From positions 1 through 16,158 of the forward strand of contig CAMDEF010000065.1 in NCBI GenBank assembly GCA_945895265.1: 16,158 nt of DNA. Reading direction: 5' to 3'. Of the stretch, positions 7,192 to 14,263 are shown piece after piece. Origin of the DNA: Bordetella parapertussis. Its GTDB lineage: Bacteria > Pseudomonadota > Gammaproteobacteria > Burkholderiales > Burkholderiaceae_B. Each line of letters begins with the position of its first letter. Positions within the stretch are counted from its first letter, which is position 1. A program made the translations under genes and the position numbers. The notes beneath the pieces are model-generated. The model was given only the letters and a program-made list of their open reading frames with translations. It made no database searches and was not told the DNA's origin.

Positions 7192-8502
7192 ATGGAATTC
7201 GGCTGGTTAGGTTTAACTCTGATTTTGTTTGCGTTTTTGCTTGTGTTTATGACGATCGGAATACCGGTCGCATTTTCAATGGGTATCACCGCAACCATTA
7301 TGGTATTTTTATTCCTGAACCCAGCAATGCTGATTCAGATGGCTCGTATGAGCTTTGTCGTATCGACGAGCCATCTGTTTTTGGTCGCACCGCTCTTTGT
7401 CTTGATGGCGGGGGTCGTTTCGCATTCAGACATTGCCGAGCGGTCGTACCTTGCGGCAACAAAATGGTTTAACCGGGTTCCGGGTGCCCTGCCTGTCAGC
7501 ACAATTGTGGCGTGCTCAGCTTTTGCCGCGATTTCGGGCTCGAGTCCAGCCACCGCAGCTGCAATCGGCTATGCCTCAATCCCTGAAATGCTTAAACATG
7601 GTTACTCAAAGCGCATGGCGGTGGGGGTGGTTGCTGCCGGCGGCACCCTTGGCATCCTGATCCCCCCAAGCGTTGTCATGGTGATTTACGGTATTTTGAC
7701 CGAAACCTCAATCGGCTCACTATTTATCGCAGGCATCGTGCCAGGACTTTTTCTGGCGGCTTTAATGATTACCTATGTTGTTGTAGAAAGTATGCGCGAG
7801 GGCACTGCCAAGCCACTTAATATCCGCGTGACTTGGTCTGAACGCTTTGTCTCGTTGACAGGTATTTGGCCAGTTTTGCTTTTGTTTTTAATCGTCATGG
7901 GTTCAATCTATAGCGGCTTAGCCACCACTACAGAGGCAGCAGCACTCGGTGCCTTGGGCGCCCTGCTTTTAACCATTCGTCGCCCAGATATGCGCAATGG
8001 CGGATTGAGCAAAGTCTTGCTCACGACCGCCCAGACGACCACCATGTTGATGATGCTGATCATTTTCGGCAGCTTCTTTGGATTTGTGGTGTCTCGCCTG
8101 GGGATCGCGCATGGCATGATCGAATCCGTCACAGCGGCCAATCTGCAACCTTGGATGGTGCTGACACTTTATATCGTCGTACTTTTAATTTTAGGCTGCC
8201 TGATGGACCCAGCCTCGATGATGGTGATCACACTCCCCTTGGCGTTTCCGGTGCTGAGCAAGTTGGGTTATGACCCCGTTTGGTTAGGTATCATCGTCAC
8301 CATCGCGGTAGAAATCGGCATGATCACTCCACCGGTCGGCTTAAACCTATTTGTACTAAAAGGGATCGTGCCTAAAAACGTCACCATGACAGACATCATG
8401 GCAGGCGCTGTCCCATTTATTTTGGTCATGCTTGTGGGGCTCTTAGTGATCGTGCTGTTTCCACAGATTGCTCTGTGGCTGCCGCAGATGATGGCCAGAT
8501 AG
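7192..8502 (+). CDS. TRAP transporter large permease (DctM family)
   Basis: Large inner-membrane subunit of the TRAP transporter, which forms the solute path and uses a sodium gradient. It has 436 residues, mostly hydrophobic and enough for about a dozen membrane segments. Family signatures are GIPVAFSMGITATI near residue 24, LFLVAPLFVLMAGVV (about 62-76), SAFAAISGSSPATAAAIG (about 107-124), GTLGILIPPSVVMVIYG (about 151-167) and MITPPVGLNLFVLKGI (about 379-394). Start ATG 7192 has AAGGA (7181-7185) six bases upstream. It is the last gene of the operon; the downstream gene is on the other strand. Confidence 0.94.
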   Translation: MEFGWLGLTLILFAFLLVFMTIGIPVAFSMGITATIMVFLFLNPAMLIQMARMSFVVSTSHLFLVAPLFVLMAGVVSHSDIAERSYLAATKWFNRVPGALPVSTIVACSAFAAISGSSPATAAAIGYASIPEMLKHGYSKRMAVGVVAAGGTLGILIPPSVVMVIYGILTETSIGSLFIAGIVPGLFLAALMITYVVVESMREGTAKPLNIRVTWSERFVSLTGIWPVLLLFLIVMGSIYSGLATTTEAAALGALGALLLTIRRPDMRNGGLSKVLLTTAQTTTMLMMLIIFGSFFGFVVSRLGIAHGMIESVTAANLQPWMVLTLYIVVLLILGCLMDPASMMVITLPLAFPVLSKLGYDPVWLGIIVTIAVEIGMITPPVGLNLFVLKGIVPKNVTMTDIMAGAVPFILVMLVGLLVIVLFPQIALWLPQMMAR

Positions 8503-8533
8503 TCTTGAGCTAGTTCAAAGAAGGCTCGAATAG

Positions 8534-8578
8534 CCTAAGGCTTGAGGCTACCTATAAAAAAGAATGAACAGCCTTAGG
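8534..8578. repeat. Inverted repeat in the convergent gap after dctM
   Basis: CCTAAGGCT at 8534-8542 and AGCCTTAGG at 8570-8578 are perfect inverted copies with 27 bases between. A second, competing stem in the same spot is TAGCCT (8531-8536) with AGGCTA (8545-8550). The gap lies between the ends of dctM and the convergent yeeE-like gene, so a role in transcription ending for either strand is plausible, but no clear T-run follows. Confidence 0.45.
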
Positions 8579-8660
8579 TTGTCTCAGCGAGGAACCAATA
8601 GCTGAAGCGGGGCTCAACACGCACTACCAGAGAAATGACGAACGCCAACGGTCGGTCAAG

Positions 8661-9662
8661 TTACGCTTTACGCTGAGCGAGTCGCGCCCCGATAATCATC
8701 GCGGCAAACGCTAGCATCGAGGTATAGGTCAAGGTTGAAAAGCCGGTCAGCCCTTGACCAATCGAACAGCCCATCGCTAACGCGCCGCCGATTCCCATCA
8801 GCGTGCCTCCAGCCATGTACCGAAGCATATCCGCGGGTGTCGCGAACCCTTGCAGGCGGAAAGTCTTGGACAAACTTGCCGCCACAAAAGAGCCCAGCAC
8901 TACGCCAACCACCACGGTGACACCGAACCCTAGCCGCACCCCTGTTGCAATCATGGTGTATTGAATCGTTTCACCGATCGGCGCAATGAACGTCAGCGAG
9001 ACGCTTGGGGCAGGTTCAAATTCATCCACAGCCAACCAACCCGTGACCCACCAACCAGCCGTAATCAACGCCCCGACCACCAGCCCGCTCACCAAGTCGC
9101 GCTTGTGGTTAAAAATTGCGCCTCGCCAAAACACAAAACTCAGCAAAGCGACTGACAACAAGCCAATCAACACAAAACGCGTGACAACGCCAAACTCAAA
9201 CAAGCCGTGGGCAGGCAATACCGTCGCCTGCGCGAGCGTCAAACGTAAAGGTGCCAATAAACCTGTCAGCGTCATGTATGCTGAAATCCCTAAACACAAC
9301 AACACCACAAACGATCTGAGATTGCCCTGGCCAAGCAACACCACCGCACGCGCGCCACAACCGTTGGCGAGCATCATGCCGTAACCAAACATCAAGCCTC
9401 CTACGATCACAAACAACCACGAAGCACCGTTGCCGCGGTAAATAGAGGTACTTAAATCGACAATTTCAAAAGCCGAGAGTGTTTGGGCACCGAGGATCGA
9501 CACCACAAGCGCCAAGGCAAAAGACTGTGCTTTTTGCTTCGCGCCTGAATCCCAGCCCTCTTTCAGTGCACGGTTTAAGCAAAAGCCGGACCACTGGCCG
9601 TTCATTCCGAATAACAGGCCAATCACTAGTCCCGACCAAAGTAGTATTTCTCTAATTTCCAT
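8661..9662 (-). CDS. YeeE/YedE-family (TsuA-like) thiosulfate-type membrane transporter
   Basis: Inner-membrane protein of the YeeE/YedE (DUF395, sulphur transport) family, whose studied members take up thiosulfate by passing it between cysteines. It has 333 residues, strongly hydrophobic. The three conserved cysteine motifs are all present: NGQWSGFCLNR (C28), MLANGCGAR (C102) and MGCSIGQGLTG (C299), close to the positions reported for the Spirochaeta thermophila protein (22, 91, 293). The start ATG 9662 has no good ribosome binding site upstream, but any later start would lose the first helix. No TusA/TsuB-like small protein, its frequent partner, is next to it. It is divergent from the ABC operon across a 353-base gap. 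The exact sulphur compound is uncertain. Confidence 0.88.
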   Translation of the reverse strand: MEIREILLWSGLVIGLLFGMNGQWSGFCLNRALKEGWDSGAKQKAQSFALALVVSILGAQTLSAFEIVDLSTSIYRGNGASWLFVIVGGLMFGYGMMLANGCGARAVVLLGQGNLRSFVVLLCLGISAYMTLTGLLAPLRLTLAQATVLPAHGLFEFGVVTRFVLIGLLSVALLSFVFWRGAIFNHKRDLVSGLVVGALITAGWWVTGWLAVDEFEPAPSVSLTFIAPIGETIQYTMIATGVRLGFGVTVVVGVVLGSFVAASLSKTFRLQGFATPADMLRYMAGGTLMGIGGALAMGCSIGQGLTGFSTLTYTSMLAFAAMIIGARLAQRKA

Positions 9663-9790
9663 AGATCATTTTTGTTATTTCAAGCACGGAGGCGCCAATA
9701 AGGACGACCGGCACGATCCCGTCGTACACAGCCGATGCACCGAATAATAGCCAGTGGCTAGAAAAACACAAACGATCAAATCCGACGCCT

Positions 9791-9811
9791 TATATCACTA
9801 AAAGTAATATA
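9791..9811. promoter_or_regulatory. Candidate operator: 21-base AT-rich dyad
   Basis: TATATCACT (9791-9799) and AGTAATATA (9803-9811) are inverted copies matching at eight of nine positions around an AAA centre. The length and symmetry suit a dimeric repressor. It lies about 130 bases before the yeeE-like start and about 205 before the ABC receptor start. No regulator gene is nearby to assign it to. Confidence 0.45.
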
Positions 9812-9833
9812 GATGCGACGCGTCAGACGGTGG

Positions 9834-9901
9834 GTGACCTAGCCATGATCCGTGTGACCTCTCTAACTCAACGATTGACTGAGCGATTAAATGATTGACT
9901 G
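9834..9901 (+). repeat. Four TGAC boxes in 20-21 base phase
   Basis: TGAC occurs at 9835, 9855, 9876 and 9896, steps of 20, 21 and 20 bases (two DNA turns). The first two share GTGACCT (9834-9840, 9854-9860) and the last two share GATTGACTG (9873-9881, 9893-9901). They end about 115 bases before the ABC receptor start. This resembles a set of direct-repeat binding sites for an activator on one face of the DNA, but no protein can be named. Confidence 0.5.
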
Positions 9902-10005
9902 GATGCGGCACCTTGCCTGATCATGTGTGCTGAAGTTGCAAAAATCCTACAGGTGCTATGCCTGAACAACGCACTAAGTGTTTTATCAATGATTCGATAC
10001 TTTCC

Positions 10006-10009
10006 GGAG
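10006..10009 (+). promoter_or_regulatory. Ribosome binding site deciding the ABC receptor start
   Basis: GGAG lies six bases before ATG 10016. This start gives a normal signal peptide directly, unlike the in-frame ATG at 9923. Confidence 0.7.
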
Positions 10010-10015
10010 CAATCA

Positions 10016-10993
10016 ATGAAATTCTTACTTTCTTTGGCAACGCTTGTATGTGCACTCGCTACGAACGCTGCTAGTGCCGTCGGGCCAGCCCCTGCCCCCT
10101 TAAAACAAAAAGAGGTTCTGACGATTGGTTACGTCAAGGTCGGCCACCTCTCTGCAATGCTGATGCTCGAAGAAGAACTCAAGCAGCTCAACATCGAAGT
10201 CAAACGCGCTGAGTTTGTTCGCTATGCAGATGCCCGCACTGCTCTTCTATCAGGCTCGGTCGATGTGTCAGCAGTCGGCCCAGGCGATTTGGCGATCGTG
10301 GCTGCGCAAGGCAGCAAAAATCTAATTGGCCTCTCTGGCGTTGCAAGCTCAGCAAAATATCTAGTGGTCCGCAAGGGTGTAAAAATCGACAACTGGAGCG
10401 ATATCGCTGGGAAAAAAATTGCAATCGCGCCTGGCTCTGCAGTGTGGTTTCAGTGGGCTATGACGCTGGTTGAAAAAAATATTCCTTACACGACCTTCTC
10501 GCCCGTGAACGTCCAAGGCGGTGGTACTGCCTTTATCCAAGCCATGAAACGTGGCGACATCGATGCCATGGTCTTATGGGAGCCTTTTGAATCACAAGCG
10601 GTTGCCGAAGGTGATGCCTATTTCGCCAAAAACCTCGAATACAGCCAATCGCGCGCAGTCGGGGCAGAGCTTGGGATGCTGGCGGCCTCTGGCGACGCCA
10701 TGAAGACGAAAAAAGAATTGGTTCAACGTTTTCTCTGGGCTTACTTTAAGATTGAAGAGCAGCTCGCCCGCAATGATGTGCTGTTTGCAGAGACCTATGC
10801 CAAATACACTGGCTTGCCCTTAAGTGTCACCACAGAGTCGAGCAAGATCATTAAACTCGGCGGGGTTTTAGACAAAGAACAAGTCGCTCGCTTGGCCGAG
10901 GCGGCTTTCAAACAAGGGATTGTGCAAAAAAACGTGACCAAAGAAGCCGCAGACCTCTACGATGACAGCATGGCCAAAGCGATCAAAAAATAG
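10016..10993 (+). CDS. ABC transporter substrate-binding protein (SsuA/TauA/NMT1-like)
   Basis: Periplasmic receptor of an ABC importer in the group containing aliphatic sulfonate (SsuA), taurine (TauA) and pyrimidine-precursor (ThiY/NMT1) binders. From ATG 10016 it has 325 residues: signal peptide MKFLLSLATLVCALATNAASA with cleavage near ASA|VG (21), then VLTIGYVKVGHLSAMLMLEE, the YADARTALLSGSVDVSAVGPG block, WSDIAGKKIAIAPGSAVWF (hinge and phosphate-like loop), GGGTAFIQAMKRGDIDAMVLWEPF and a helical C-terminal half. The GxxDxxxxWEPF pattern is typical of this group. The longer frame from 9923 was rejected because GGAG and the signal peptide fit 10016. It is the first gene of the ABC operon, nine bases before the permease start. 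Substrate not determinable; the downstream hydrolase suggests a compound with an amide or cyclic ureide bond, and the divergent sulphur transporter leaves a sulfonate possible. Confidence 0.9.
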   Translation: MKFLLSLATLVCALATNAASAVGPAPAPLKQKEVLTIGYVKVGHLSAMLMLEEELKQLNIEVKRAEFVRYADARTALLSGSVDVSAVGPGDLAIVAAQGSKNLIGLSGVASSAKYLVVRKGVKIDNWSDIAGKKIAIAPGSAVWFQWAMTLVEKNIPYTTFSPVNVQGGGTAFIQAMKRGDIDAMVLWEPFESQAVAEGDAYFAKNLEYSQSRAVGAELGMLAASGDAMKTKKELVQRFLWAYFKIEEQLARNDVLFAETYAKYTGLPLSVTTESSKIIKLGGVLDKEQVARLAEAAFKQGIVQKNVTKEAADLYDDSMAKAIKK

Positions 10994-11002
10994 GTGGGCC
11001 GG

Positions 11003-11812
11003 ATGTTGTTGATGAATAAAGCGGTGCATCTCAAGCGTTTGCTTCTGGGCTTGCTCGTCCCTGCCATTGTTCTTTTGTTATGGCAATGGACGGGCAGTCA
11101 GCCTAACATGGCAGGCATCATGCCAACACCGTTGAAAGTCCTTGAGGGCTGGCACTCTTGGATTTTTGGGTCGCCAGGGTTGGGATTGAATCCCTACCTA
11201 GGCACTTGGGTGTCAAACGTCGAGTACTCTTCGATGCGCGTTGTGCAAGGCTTCGTGCTGGCGGCTGTGATCGGTGTCCCGCTTGGCTTACTCATTGGCT
11301 GGAGCAAACTGATCGCGCAAATGTTCGATCCTTTAATACAAAGCTTGCGTCCTATCCCCATCACAGCGTGGCTACCATTTTCCATTGCGATTTTTGGCAT
11401 TCGGGATATTGGCTCAATCTTTTTAATCTTTTTAGGCGGCTTTTATGCCATCGTCGTCAATACGACTCAGGGCGCGCGCGATGTCGACCGCAATCTGGTA
11501 CGCGCTGCCCTCATGATGGGGGCTAGCCGCAGCCAGTTGCTCTATCGCGTCGTTCTGCCCGCTGCGATGCCCTCTATCTTTACGGGGTTACGTATTGGGC
11601 TGGGGATCTCGTGGACCGCAGTGATCGTCTCTGAAATGGTGGCGGTCAAATCGGGACTCGGCTATGTCTTGTGGGATGCGTATTACATGGGTCGAATGGA
11701 CATTGTGCTTGCCGACATGGTGTCGATTGGCGCCATGGGATTTATCAGTGACCGTCTGATTGTATTCATTGAACGCAAAGTTTTAGTTTGGCGTATTTTA
11801 CAAAGTCATTGA
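11003..11812 (+). CDS. ABC transporter permease (SsuC/TauC-like)
   Basis: Integral membrane subunit of the same importer, BPD_transp_1 family. It has 269 residues from ATG 11003. AGGTGG (10992-10997), overlapping the receptor stop, is five bases upstream and supports this ATG over the GTG at 10994; ATG 11012 is another alternative. About six membrane segments begin with LLLGLLVPAIVLLLWQWTG. The EAA loop that docks the ATPase is clear: RNLVRAALMMGASRSQLLYR followed by VVLPAAMPSIFTGLRIGLGI. SWTAVIVSEMVAVKSGLGYVL is the usual SsuC/TauC continuation. It ends seven bases before the ATPase gene. Confidence 0.92.
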   Translation: MLLMNKAVHLKRLLLGLLVPAIVLLLWQWTGSQPNMAGIMPTPLKVLEGWHSWIFGSPGLGLNPYLGTWVSNVEYSSMRVVQGFVLAAVIGVPLGLLIGWSKLIAQMFDPLIQSLRPIPITAWLPFSIAIFGIRDIGSIFLIFLGGFYAIVVNTTQGARDVDRNLVRAALMMGASRSQLLYRVVLPAAMPSIFTGLRIGLGISWTAVIVSEMVAVKSGLGYVLWDAYYMGRMDIVLADMVSIGAMGFISDRLIVFIERKVLVWRILQSH

Positions 11813-11819
11813 CCCCTCT

Positions 11820-12578
11820 ATGTCAAACATTTCTATTCAAGATGTCAGCAAGATTTATCCGAGCGCACCGCCGGTCATCGCCTTAGAGAACATCAAGCTT
11901 GAGGTAAGCGAAGGTGACTTCGTGGCCTTATTGGGCCCCTCTGGGTGCGGCAAGTCGACGCTGCTCAACCTCATCGCTGGCTTTGAATCACCCACCTCTG
12001 GAGCCTTACACGTAAATGACCGCGCGGTTCTAGCCCCGGGGCCCGATCGAGGCGTGGTGTTTCAAGAAGCCGCCCTGTTTCCGTGGCTCACGGTCTGGGA
12101 GAACGTTGTTTTTGGTCCCAAGGTTCAAGGCTTACCCAGAGCAGAGTACGAAGAGCGTGCTCACGAAATGCTCAGCATCGTTGGGTTAAATGACTTTAAG
12201 CAGCATTTGCCGATTCAATTGTCCGGCGGTATGCGCCAGCGCGTGGGCATTGCGCGGATTCTCACCCTGGGCTCTCGTGTCTTGTTAATGGATGAACCCT
12301 TTGGGGCACTCGATGCACAAACGCGGCTCACGATGCAAGAGTTATTGCTTTCAGTGTGGCAAAAGTTAAAGCCCACCATCCTCTTTGTGACACACGATAT
12401 TGATGAAGCCATTTTTTTATCGAATACGATCTATGTCATGTCGGCGCGGCCCGGGCGTATTCAATCCGCACTCACCGTTCCACTGACGCGGCCGCGCTCC
12501 GTCGCTGATACGGCGAGCGAATCCTTCAGAAAAATGAAGCTTGATGTTCTAAATCTTATCCGAAACCACCATGGCTAA
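11820..12578 (+). CDS. ABC transporter ATP-binding protein (SsuB/TauB-like)
   Basis: Cytoplasmic ATPase that drives the importer. It has 252 residues with all motifs: Walker A GPSGCGKST (39-47), Q-loop VVFQEAALFPWLTVWENV (Q82), signature LSGGMRQR (134-141), Walker B VLLMDEP (154-160), D-loop FGALDAQTR and switch H192 (VTHDIDEA). The sequence follows the nitrate/sulfonate/taurine ATPase subgroup. No clear ribosome binding site precedes ATG 11820, so translation probably depends on coupling to the permease. The last eight bases overlap the start of the hydrolase gene. Confidence 0.95.
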   Translation: MSNISIQDVSKIYPSAPPVIALENIKLEVSEGDFVALLGPSGCGKSTLLNLIAGFESPTSGALHVNDRAVLAPGPDRGVVFQEAALFPWLTVWENVVFGPKVQGLPRAEYEERAHEMLSIVGLNDFKQHLPIQLSGGMRQRVGIARILTLGSRVLLMDEPFGALDAQTRLTMQELLLSVWQKLKPTILFVTHDIDEAIFLSNTIYVMSARPGRIQSALTVPLTRPRSVADTASESFRKMKLDVLNLIRNHHG

Positions 12579-13452
12579 TCCACGTATTCCGTATCGCTTT
12601 TCTAACGAAGGTCCACAACTGAGTCCTCACCCAGAGGGTGCCATCTTGGTGCACTTGGTGGTGAACGTTGAGCACTGGCAATTTGATGCTGGCATGCCGC
12701 GCACCATACTCACTCCCCCGCATGGCAAAGAAACCGTGCCAGACGTCCCCAACTTCAGCTGGGTTGATTACGGCATGCGAGCTGGCTTGCCACGCCTCAT
12801 CAACGCCATTCAAAGTCGTGGCCTACCCGCGTCAACCAGTTTTAATGCAGGCGTTATTCAGGCCTACCCGCGAGCCGCACAGGCAATGCACGACGCGGGC
12901 TGGGAGTTCATCGGCCATGGTGTGCATCAAAAGGCGCTCAACCATGCCGAAGGTGAAGAAGCCTTGATCGCCGCAAGCTTGGACATGATCGAAGCCTTTA
13001 CAGGCAAGCGTCCCAAGGGTTGGCTCAGCCCAGGCTTGCGTGAGTCGCACGACACTCCAGAGTTCTTAAAAAAACAAGGAATTGAGTACGTCTTTGATTG
13101 GGTTGTCGACGATGTGCCGCATTGGATGCATACCAAAGAGGGGCCACTACTCGCCCTACCCTATAACCTAGAGATAAACGATTCAATCATTTACGCGGTT
13201 GAAAAACATCAATCCAATGAAATGTATCAACGACTGGCCAATACCCTGAGTTTATTCAAACGAGAGTCCGTTGTTCAACCGCGTGTGCTGTCGCTAGGCT
13301 TGCATCCGCATCTGATTGGTGTGCCACACCGCTTTGAGAGTTTCGAGAAAATGCTCGATCTACTCATGGCAACGCCAGAGGTATGTTTTGTGAAGGGCGA
13401 ACAACTGGCAAGGTGGTTTACCGAACAAGTGCCGCCCCCTGTGGCGCCTTAA
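12571..13452 (+). CDS. Polysaccharide-deacetylase-fold hydrolase, PuuE (allantoinase)-like
   Basis: Cytoplasmic NodB-fold protein of 293 residues, closest in pattern to PuuE-type allantoinases recruited from polysaccharide deacetylases. The usual TFDD metal motif is replaced by HLVVNVEHW (N32, E34). The H-x2-H motif remains (GHGVHQ, H116 and H119), followed by GWLSPGLRES (R157), a DWVVDDVPHW block (177-185) that resembles the PuuE D-W region, and LGLHPHLIGVPHRF (H245, H247). Without the aspartate pair, classical zinc deacetylation is doubtful; PuuE allantoinase is reported to work without a metal. The start ATG 12571 overlaps the ATPase stop by eight bases, so it is almost certainly made with the importer and probably hydrolyses the imported compound. 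Substrate is inferred only as a C-N bonded small molecule; there are no other ureide genes here. Confidence 0.85.
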   Translation: MANPRIPYRFSNEGPQLSPHPEGAILVHLVVNVEHWQFDAGMPRTILTPPHGKETVPDVPNFSWVDYGMRAGLPRLINAIQSRGLPASTSFNAGVIQAYPRAAQAMHDAGWEFIGHGVHQKALNHAEGEEALIAASLDMIEAFTGKRPKGWLSPGLRESHDTPEFLKKQGIEYVFDWVVDDVPHWMHTKEGPLLALPYNLEINDSIIYAVEKHQSNEMYQRLANTLSLFKRESVVQPRVLSLGLHPHLIGVPHRFESFEKMLDLLMATPEVCFVKGEQLARWFTEQVPPPVAP

Positions 13453-13499
13453 ATCCTATACCCGAAGCAGACTGCGAGGCCCTTATTCGAACCGTCGCG

Positions 13500-14114
13500 C
13501 TAACGTGTCAAGACCAGACGCACACCAAACCCAATCAGGCATAGGCCAGCTAGCTTTTCAAGTAAGAACCCGGCCTTTGGATTACGACGCATGCGCTCGG
13601 CAAAAAAATGCGTCAAGAACGTGGCGATCACTCCATACACAAACGCTAAGGCAGCAATCGTGATTGCCAGGAATCCAAACGTCAATAAACCTTGTTGCCG
13701 CACCGGGTCGATGAAAAGCGGGAAAAAAGCCATATAAAAAACAATCGATTTTGGATTTAAGAGCGTAATGAAAAATGCCTGACGTAAGTAATGATAGGGT
13801 TTGATATTCAAAATGGGCGCAGCACCCGGTTTAGCGAGCAACATTTTTAGACCTAACCACGCAAGATAGGCTGCACCCACCCACTGCACCGCAGCAAAGG
13901 CTGCGGGGTACGCCGTCAAGATCGCTGCGACCCCTGCAACGGCTAACCAAGCCAAGACCTGGTCTCCGAGCACAATCCCGGTCGTGGCGGCAAGCCCGGC
14001 GCGCAAGCCCCCTTTGCTCGTTGACGTAATTAACACCAGGTTGCCGGGCCCAGGGATCAACAAAAATATCGTGAAGGCGACAACAAATGCCCCGTAATCC
14101 GTTACCCCTAACAT
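13500..14114 (-). CDS. LysE/RhtB-family amino acid exporter
   Basis: Inner-membrane exporter of the LysE/RhtB family, which removes amino acids or related metabolites. It has 204 residues with about six membrane segments. Diagnostic motifs are FLLIPGPGNLVLITSTSKGG (about 18-37), RAGLAATTGIVLGDQVLAWL (about 38-57), GAAYLAWLGLKML (about 80-92) and FFITLLNPKSIVFYMAFFP (about 114-132). Start ATG 14114 has GAGGT (plus-strand 14120-14124) five bases upstream. It converges with the hydrolase gene (47-base gap, no clear terminator) and is divergent from the dehydrogenase gene. Substrate unknown. Confidence 0.92.
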   Translation of the reverse strand: MLGVTDYGAFVVAFTIFLLIPGPGNLVLITSTSKGGLRAGLAATTGIVLGDQVLAWLAVAGVAAILTAYPAAFAAVQWVGAAYLAWLGLKMLLAKPGAAPILNIKPYHYLRQAFFITLLNPKSIVFYMAFFPLFIDPVRQQGLLTFGFLAITIAALAFVYGVIATFLTHFFAERMRRNPKAGFLLEKLAGLCLIGFGVRLVLTR

Positions 14115-14124
14115 GCTTGACCTC

Positions 14125-14263
14125 GACTGTGTGATTTAGTACAGGCATTCACTATACAACGCGACACCCGAAGAGATTTCGAGTTACGCTAACGCAATCA
14201 TTTGGCCGGTTACACGACGGCTTTCACTTCATCTTGCAACCATAACGTTTTTTACACACACCT
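14125..14263. promoter_or_regulatory. Divergent promoter region, exporter and dehydrogenase
   Basis: Gap between the two divergent genes. On the minus strand TATAGT (plus-strand 14151-14156) is a possible -10 box for the exporter, without a good -35. For the dehydrogenase, no clear promoter pair or Shine-Dalgarno is visible in the AT-rich TAACGTTTTTTACAC stretch before its ATG. Confidence 0.35.

Larger units (their letters stand above)
9663..10005. promoter_or_regulatory. Long divergent regulatory gap between yeeE-like gene and ABC operon
   Basis: No gene is supported in this stretch. It should hold promoters for both directions. Two notable structures are a 21-base dyad at 9791-9811 and a phased series of TGAC boxes at 9835-9899, listed separately. 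A weak promoter candidate for the ABC operon is TTGACT (9895-9900) with GATCAT (9919-9924) after 18 bases. The in-frame ATG at 9923 only extends the receptor gene by 31 codons of unlikely sequence. No known riboswitch class was recognised. Confidence 0.5.

Noticed and set aside
8986..9384. 132-codon open frame on the plus strand opposite the yeeE-like gene
   Set aside because: It is antisense to a clear membrane protein gene; its composition reflects the complement of hydrophobic codons and no family is recognisable.
9704..9725. ACGAC/GTCGT dyad in the regulatory gap
   Set aside because: Five-base arms with a 12-base spacer occur often by chance in sequence of this composition.
9923..10015. 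N-terminal extension of the ABC receptor from ATG 9923
   Set aside because: It would bury the signal peptide; GGAG and the leader both point to ATG 10016.
9663..10015. Riboswitch (TPP-type or similar) before the ABC operon
   Set aside because: The importer group includes thiamine-precursor systems, so the known TPP core was looked for by eye, but its conserved segments are absent.
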